64,000 nt of DNA from Streptomyces antimycoticus (GTDB taxonomy: Bacteria; Actinomycetota; Actinomycetes; Streptomycetales; Streptomycetaceae), in NCBI RefSeq assembly GCF_005405925.1, contig NZ_BJHV01000001.1, positions 1,674,001 to 1,738,000 of the forward strand. Reading direction: 5' to 3'. Shown in pieces: positions 59,508 through 64,000 of this stretch. Numbering within the stretch: the first letter of the stretch is position 1; each line of letters starts with the position of its first letter. A program made the translations under genes and the position numbers. A model generated the notes under the pieces. That model was not told where the DNA came from, did no database searches, and worked only from the letters and a program-made list of their open reading frames with translations.

Positions 59508-59738
59508 GCAGCGAGCCGTAGGCGGATCTCACACTCGTAGGCGGATCTCGTAGCGGGGCGTACGGGGCCGTGCGGGGCCGTTGGGTCCGGGTCTCGTCGA
59601 GCCGGGCTCGCGGCGCGGTCGCGGGTCCGTGGACCGGTGGCCGGAGGCGTCATCCGGGCCGGTCCCCCGGCGCGTAGTGCCGGACACGGCGCCCCGCCGG
59701 GTGGGATGCTGGAGACATCCTGCGGAAGGGGCTCCTTC

Positions 59739-61082
59739 GTGCTTCGTGTCGCGGTCGTCGGATCCGGGCCGAGCGGGGTGTACGCCGCCCAAGCGCTCGT
59801 CCAGCAGCAGGCTGTCCCCGAGGTGTCGGTGCATGTGCTGGACCGGCTGCCCTGTCCGTATGGGCTGGTGCGCTACGGTGTCGCGCCCGACCACGAGAAG
59901 ATCAAGTCGCTGCAGCACACGCTGCGCGCGGTCCTGGAGCACCCACGCGTCAGCTTTCTCGGCCATGTGCACGTGGGCCCGCCCCCGCTGGTGCCCGAGC
60001 GGCTGCTGGAGCTCTACCACGCGGTGGTCTACTGCGTGGGGGCGGCGACCGACCGGCGGCTCGGCGTTCCCGGCGAGGAGCTGCCGGGCAGCTTCTCCGC
60101 GACCGACTTCGTCTCCTGGTACAGCGCCCATCCCGACGCGACCGGCGACGCCTTCGCGCTCGGGGCGGACTCCGCCGTCGTCGTCGGGGTGGGCAATGTC
60201 GCGGTGGACGTGGCGCGCATCCTGGCCCGCGGGGCGGAGGAGCTGCGGCCCACCGATGTGCCGCACGCCGCCCTCGGGGCGCTGTCCCAGAGCCGGGTCT
60301 CGGACATCCATATGGTCGGCAGGCGCGGGCCGTCGCAGGCGAAGTTCACCACCAAGGAGCTGCGTGAGCTGGGCTCGCTGACCGGCGCCGAGGTGCTGGT
60401 GCGCCCCGAGGAGCTGGCGCTGGACCCGGGGTACGAGGATTCGTCGGGGCTGCCGGGGGTCAACCGGCGCAATGTCGAGGTGCTGCGCGACTGGGCGCGG
60501 CGCGCGCCCGTGGGCCGGCCGCGCCGGATCCATCTGCGGTTCTTCCTGCGGCCGGTGGCGCTGCTGGGCGAGGGCGCGGTGCGCGCGGTGCGCTTCGAGC
60601 GGACCGCGCCGGACGGGCGCGGCGGGGTCGCGGGCACCGGGGTCTTCGAGGACATCGAGGCGCCGCTGGTGCTGCGGTCGGTGGGCTACCGGGGTGTGCC
60701 GCTGCCGGGGCTGCCGTTCGACGAGGAGCGCGGCACGGTTCCCAACGCGGCGGGGCGGGTGCTGCGCGGCGGCGAGCCCTCGCCCGGGGAGTACGTGGCG
60801 GGGTGGATCAAGCGCGGGCCGACCGGGGTGATCGGCACCAACCGGCCGTGTGCGAAGGAGACCGTGGCCTCGCTGCTGACCGACGCGGAGGCGCTCGCCG
60901 CCCGGCCCGTGGTGGCGGATCCGCTGCGGGCGCTGCGCGAGGCCGGGGTGGAGCCGGTGGAGTGGACCGGCTGGCTGCGGATCGAGGCGGCCGAGGAGGC
61001 GCTCGGGGCGGCGCTGGGGCGTACGAAGGTGAAGATTCCGGACTGGACGGGGCTGCTGGGCGCGGCGCGCGAGCAGGAGTGA
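59739..61082 (+). CDS. Ferredoxin/adrenodoxin-type NADP reductase
   Basis: 447 aa from GTG 59739 (GGAAGGGG upstream). FAD motif VAVVGSGPSGVYAAQALV, PYGLVRYGVAPDHEKIK, NADP motif VVGVGNVAVDVARILARG and the C-terminal GWIKRGPTGVIGTNRPCAKE are the signatures of FprA/adrenodoxin reductase. It moves electrons between NADPH and ferredoxin and could supply P450s such as the one in the isonitrile cluster, though it lies 23 kb away. Confidence 0.93.
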   Translation: MLRVAVVGSGPSGVYAAQALVQQQAVPEVSVHVLDRLPCPYGLVRYGVAPDHEKIKSLQHTLRAVLEHPRVSFLGHVHVGPPPLVPERLLELYHAVVYCVGAATDRRLGVPGEELPGSFSATDFVSWYSAHPDATGDAFALGADSAVVVGVGNVAVDVARILARGAEELRPTDVPHAALGALSQSRVSDIHMVGRRGPSQAKFTTKELRELGSLTGAEVLVRPEELALDPGYEDSSGLPGVNRRNVEVLRDWARRAPVGRPRRIHLRFFLRPVALLGEGAVRAVRFERTAPDGRGGVAGTGVFEDIEAPLVLRSVGYRGVPLPGLPFDEERGTVPNAAGRVLRGGEPSPGEYVAGWIKRGPTGVIGTNRPCAKETVASLLTDAEALAARPVVADPLRALREAGVEPVEWTGWLRIEAAEEALGAALGRTKVKIPDWTGLLGAAREQE

Positions 61083-61137
61083 ACCGGGCGGGGCGCCGGT
61101 CGGGCTTCGCCGGCGGTCCCCGGGTCCGCGCTGTCAG

Positions 61138-61190
61138 AGGGGTTGACACAGGGCGGCAACACCCCTGAAATCAACAGATTGTTTAAGCCT
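61138..61190 (+). promoter_or_regulatory. Promoter region of the uracil/xanthine permease
   Basis: TTGACA at 61143-61148 is the best -35 match here; it lies in an imperfect hairpin AGGGGTTG...CAACACCCCT that could also be a terminator for the upstream gene. A short dyad AACA-GAT-TGTT (61173-61183) in an AT-rich patch may be a regulator site. No riboswitch fold was recognised. Confidence 0.4.
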
Positions 61191-61259
61191 TCTACGGTCG
61201 CGTCACCCTGATCCGTCGCCCACCCCGTCGCCCATCCCGTCACCGCGCGAGGAGCCGCC

Positions 61260-62666
61260 ATGACGTCCGTACGCCATCCCGTGCCCATACGTCACCCCGT
61301 GGACGAGGTGCCACCGCCCGGCCGGCTCGCCGCCTTCGGACTGCAGCATGTGCTGGCCATGTACGCGGGCGCGGTGGCCGTGCCGCTGATCGTCGGTGGC
61401 GCGATGAAGCTGTCGCCCGCCGATCTGGCGTATCTCATCAACGCCGATCTGCTGCTGTGCGGTATCGCCACGGTCCTGCAGTGCGTGGGGCTGTGGCGAT
61501 TCGGCGTCCGCCTGCCGATCATGCAGGGCTGCACCTTCGCGGCGGTCACCCCGATGGTGCTGATCGGCACGGAGGGCGGCGGGCTGCGCGCGATCTACGG
61601 TTCGGTGATCGTGGCCGGGGTGGCGATGATCCTGCTGGCGCCGGTCTTCGGGCGGCTGCTGCGGTTCTTCCCGCCGCTGGTGACCGGCACGGTGATACTG
61701 ATCATCGGCCTTTCGCTGCTGCCGGTCGCGGGCAACTGGGCCGCGGGCGGCCAGGGCGCGGCGGACTTCGGTACGCCGAAGAACCTGGGCCTGGCCGGCG
61801 GAGTACTGGTCGTGGTCCTGGCCGTGCAGCGCTTCGCGCCCGGCTTCCTGAGCCGGGTCGCGGTGCTGGTGGGGATCGTGGCCGGGACGGCGGCCGCGAT
61901 ACCGCTGGGCTTCACCGACTTCTCCGGGGTGGGCGATTCCGACTGGGTCGGTGTCTCCACCCCGTTCCATTTCGGCTCCCCCACGTTCGAGACGCCCGCC
62001 GTGGTGTCCATGCTGGTCGTCGCGCTGGTGACGATGACCGAGACCACGGGCGACTTCATCGCGGTGGGCGAGATGACCGGGCGCCCGGTCGACAGGCGGC
62101 GGCTGGCGGACGGACTGCGCGCGGACGGCGCCGCGACCGTGCTCGGCGGGGTCTTCAACACCTTCCCGTACACCGCCTTCGCGCAGAACGTCGGCCTGGT
62201 GGGGATGACCCGGGTGCGCAGCCGCTGGGTGGTGGCGGCCGCGGGCGGCATGCTGGTGCTGCTGGGGCTGGCCCCGAAGCTGGGCGCGGTGGTGGCGGCG
62301 ATCCCGGCCCCGGTGCTGGGCGGGGCGGGTCTGGTGATGTTCGGTACGGTCGCGGCGAGCGGGCTGCGCACGCTGGCCGCGGTGGACTTCCGGGACAACC
62401 ACAACCTCACCGTGGTCGCGGTGTCGGTCGCCGTGGGGCTGCTGCCGGTCGGCGTACCGGGGATCTACAAGGAGTTCCCGAACTGGTTCCAGACGGTGAT
62501 GGACAGCGGGATCAGCGCCGGGTGCGTCACCGCGATCGCGCTCAATCTGCTCTTCAACCACCTGTCGGGCGGGCGGGCTTCAGCCCCGGTCGCCGCCGAG
62601 GCGCCCCTCCTGGAGAGCCGCGGCGGCGAGGACGCTGTCGAGCAGACCGGGGAACAGCGCGTCTAG
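61260..62666 (+). CDS. Nucleobase:cation symporter-2 (uracil/xanthine permease family)
   Basis: 468 aa with about 14 helices, starting at ATG 61260 with GAGGAG upstream. NCS2 signatures: LAAFGLQHVLAMYAGAVAVP, FVALLPPLVTGTV-like FFPPLVTGTVILIIGLSLLP, MTETTGDFIAVGEMTGRPVD (the conserved ETTGD motif) and NTFPYTAFAQNVGLVGMTRV. It imports xanthine, uric acid or uracil with protons. Its final 87 bp overlap the ArsR gene on the other strand. Confidence 0.95.
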   Translation: MTSVRHPVPIRHPVDEVPPPGRLAAFGLQHVLAMYAGAVAVPLIVGGAMKLSPADLAYLINADLLLCGIATVLQCVGLWRFGVRLPIMQGCTFAAVTPMVLIGTEGGGLRAIYGSVIVAGVAMILLAPVFGRLLRFFPPLVTGTVILIIGLSLLPVAGNWAAGGQGAADFGTPKNLGLAGGVLVVVLAVQRFAPGFLSRVAVLVGIVAGTAAAIPLGFTDFSGVGDSDWVGVSTPFHFGSPTFETPAVVSMLVVALVTMTETTGDFIAVGEMTGRPVDRRRLADGLRADGAATVLGGVFNTFPYTAFAQNVGLVGMTRVRSRWVVAAAGGMLVLLGLAPKLGAVVAAIPAPVLGGAGLVMFGTVAASGLRTLAAVDFRDNHNLTVVAVSVAVGLLPVGVPGIYKEFPNWFQTVMDSGISAGCVTAIALNLLFNHLSGGRASAPVAAEAPLLESRGGEDAVEQTGEQRV

Positions 62667-62963
62667 GTCCTCCCGGCGCAGCGCGTTCATCTTGGCGGTG
62701 CCCCGGTAGATCTGATGGATCACTCCGGATTCGCGCAGCACCCGGAAGTGATGGGTGGTGGTGGACTTGCTGACCGGCAGGTCGATGACCGAGCAGGTCA
62801 GCTCGGCGGACTCCTGGGCGAGCGTCCGCACCACCCGCATCCGCATGGGGTCGGAGAGCGCGTGCAGCACATCCTCGAGGCGGATCGCCTCGCGCCGTGG
62901 ATGCTCCATCGAGCGCCCCGTCGCCTGTGGCTGGGGCCCGGTCGACGTCGTCTGCGTCTGCAC
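62580..62963 (-). CDS. ArsR family transcriptional regulator
   Basis: 127 aa from GTG 62963 (AGGAGCAGCC upstream). Winged helix: HALSDPMRMRVVRTLAQES, LPVSKSTTTHHFRVLRESGV and the wing IHQIYRGTAKMNALRREDL. It lacks the ELCVCDL metal motif of classic ArsR, so it probably senses something else. A 24-bp dyad lies 38 bp upstream. The gene end overlaps the permease end in antisense by 87 bp. Confidence 0.92.
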   Translation of the reverse strand: MQTQTTSTGPQPQATGRSMEHPRREAIRLEDVLHALSDPMRMRVVRTLAQESAELTCSVIDLPVSKSTTTHHFRVLRESGVIHQIYRGTAKMNALRREDLDALFPGLLDSVLAAAALQEGRLGGDRG

Positions 62964-63000
62964 GGCTGCTCCTCATCGCCTCGTTCCGTGACCTCCCAGT

Positions 63001-63024
63001 GTAGTTTGACGATCGCCGTACTAC
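63001..63024. promoter_or_regulatory. Probable ArsR operator
   Basis: GTAGTTTGACGATCGCCGTACTAC, an imperfect 24-bp palindrome centred on CGATCG, 38 bp upstream of the ArsR start and 33 bp from the end of the OYE gene. It contains AT-rich arms unlike the surrounding DNA. Confidence 0.6.
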
Positions 63025-63056
63025 TTCAGGCCAGGAGGGAACAGTGGCGATCCGTT

Positions 63057-64000
63057 CTACCGGACCGCGCGGTGGTACTGGTCCGGATTGCGTACCTGGC
63101 CGCCCAGTTCGGTCGCCGCGCGGCGGGCGAAGTAGGGGTCGCGGAGCAGTTCGCGGCCCAGCAGGACGGCGTCCGCCTCACCGTTGGTGACGATCTTCTC
63201 GGCCTGCTCCGCCTCGGTGATCAGCCCGACCGCGGCCACCGGCAGCCCGGTCTCCCGGCGCACCCGCTCGGCGAACCGCACCTGGTAGCCCGGCCCCGTC
63301 GGAATGCGCACACCGGCCGCGTTGCCACCGCTGGAGACGTCGAGAAGGTCCACTCCATGGTCCTTCAGCAGGGCGGCGAGCCGGACGGTGTCCTCCGGGG
63401 TCCAGCCGTTCTCCTCCAGCCAGTCGGTGGCCGAGATGCGGAAGAACAGCGGCAGGTCCTCCGGCCAGACCTCGCGGACCGCGTCGACGACCTCCAGGGC
63501 GAAGCGGACGCGGTTCTCGAAGGAGCCGCCGTAGCCGTCGGTGCGGCGGTTGCTGTGCGGGGAGAGGAACTCGCCGATGAGGTAGCCGTGGGCGCCATGG
63601 ATCTCGGCCACCTCGAAACCGGCCGCGAGCGCGCGCCGTGCGGCGTCCGCGAACTGGCGGGTGATCTCGCCGATCCGCTCCACGGACAGCTCCTCCGGCG
63701 CCGGATGGCCCTCGTCGAACGGAATCGGGCTCGGCGCCAGCGTCCGCCAGCTCCCCTGGTCGGCGGTGAGCGGCGCACCGCCCCTCCAGGGGGCGTCGGT
63801 GGACGCCTTACGGCCGGCATGGGCGAGCTGGATGCCCGGGACGGTGCCCTGCCCCTTGAGGAAGCCGACGATCTTACGGAACGCCTCGACCTGCGTGTCG
63901 TTCCAGATGCCGAGGTCTCCGGGGGTGATGCGGCCCTCGGCGGAGACGGCCGTCGCCTCGACCAGGATCAGCCCGGTACCACCGGTGGCGCGGGCGCCGT
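63057..64000 (-). CDS. NADH:flavin oxidoreductase / Old Yellow Enzyme, C-terminal part (5' end outside window)
   Basis: Leftward frame open from the right edge to a TAG at 63057-63059; 314 codons present. YqjM-like OYE: GIQLAHAGRKASTDAP, EIHGAHGYLIGEFLSPHSNR (substrate-binding His residues and active Tyr region) and VAAVGLITEAEQAEKIVTNG, LLGREL (FMN phosphate site). It reduces activated C=C bonds with NAD(P)H. It lies downstream of nothing visible; the ArsR operator is close to its 3' end, so coregulation is not implied. Confidence 0.93.
   Translation of the reverse strand, partial: GARATGGTGLILVEATAVSAEGRITPGDLGIWNDTQVEAFRKIVGFLKGQGTVPGIQLAHAGRKASTDAPWRGGAPLTADQGSWRTLAPSPIPFDEGHPAPEELSVERIGEITRQFADAARRALAAGFEVAEIHGAHGYLIGEFLSPHSNRRTDGYGGSFENRVRFALEVVDAVREVWPEDLPLFFRISATDWLEENGWTPEDTVRLAALLKDHGVDLLDVSSGGNAAGVRIPTGPGYQVRFAERVRRETGLPVAAVGLITEAEQAEKIVTNGEADAVLLGRELLRDPYFARRAATELGGQVRNPDQYHRAVR

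Noticed and set aside
61138..61190. Purine riboswitch before the xanthine/uracil permease
   Set aside because: The conserved core of purine aptamers (loop pair and TATA...TACC elements) is not present; only a hairpin and a short dyad are seen.
1..64000. tRNA, rRNA, insertion sequences, prophage or attachment sites
   Set aside because: No cloverleaf, transposase, integrase or long terminal repeat was recognised. A computed scan would be decisive.

Overview
The window is about 72% GC with strong GC3 codon bias, frequent GTG/TTG starts, GGAGG-type ribosome binding sites and families typical of Streptomyces (DUF6421, DUF6986, DUF5134, F420-type PPOX proteins, Tat/lipoprotein sugar-binding proteins, actinobacterial etfBA). 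It reads as a chromosomal stretch of a Streptomyces or close relative, mostly conserved metabolism in the first half and accessory genes in the second. No rRNA, tRNA, CRISPR array, transposase or integrase was seen.

Region by region. 1-1.7 kb: end of an M20 dipeptidase and a kinase-like/NUDIX fusion. 1.9-11.3 kb: a galactoside locus, with an ABC importer (binding lipoprotein, two permeases) divergent from a secreted GH27 alpha-galactosidase with a C-terminal NPCBM module, then a Ser/Thr kinase and a ROK sugar kinase divergent from a LacI regulator that sits beside a perfect GACAACGTTGTC palindrome. 11.4-16 kb: small lipoprotein, SHOCT protein, frameshifted GAP-family gene, membrane protein, citrate-lyase-like DUF6986 protein. 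16-25 kb: etfBA with a strong terminator, flavin reductase with a possible Cys leader peptide, thioredoxin, acyltransferase, a coupled DUF6421-SDR-PLP lyase operon, glycerophosphodiesterase. 25-31 kb: GNATs, VOC protein with a duplicated tail, PPOX, DUF5134, M56 peptidase, PAP2, pirin, and an amine oxidase remnant.

31.3-43.4 kb is the most interesting part: one leftward block. In transcription order it holds a FecB/FecC/FecE-type metallophore importer, an MFS exporter, a class B asparagine synthetase, a cytochrome P450 with an altered I-helix, and an isonitrile synthase of the PvcA/Dit1 family. A tiny Met/Asp-tailed membrane protein, a CopA-type copper ATPase and a PCu(A)C copper chaperone follow on the same strand. 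I infer a small amino-acid-derived isonitrile metallophore, possibly a copper ligand (chalkophore), made, exported and re-imported beside a copper-handling operon. The product is not known from sequence alone.

43.6-64 kb: small metabolic and regulatory genes, several gene remnants (lipoprotein, GntR, MFS, NTF2-like), a TetR/FAD monooxygenase pair, an AraC/hydrolase pair, a DHP-decarboxylase-like binding protein, TetR with operator, a secreted LVIVD protein divergent from a DUF305 lipoprotein, a ferredoxin reductase, a xanthine/uracil permease, ArsR and a truncated Old Yellow Enzyme.

Four otherwise healthy genes (galactoside permease 1, GAP protein, metallophore permease, TetR at 56.5 kb) each look as if one G or C is missing from a short homopolymer. 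This points to sequencing or assembly errors rather than biology and should be resolved before these genes are called broken.
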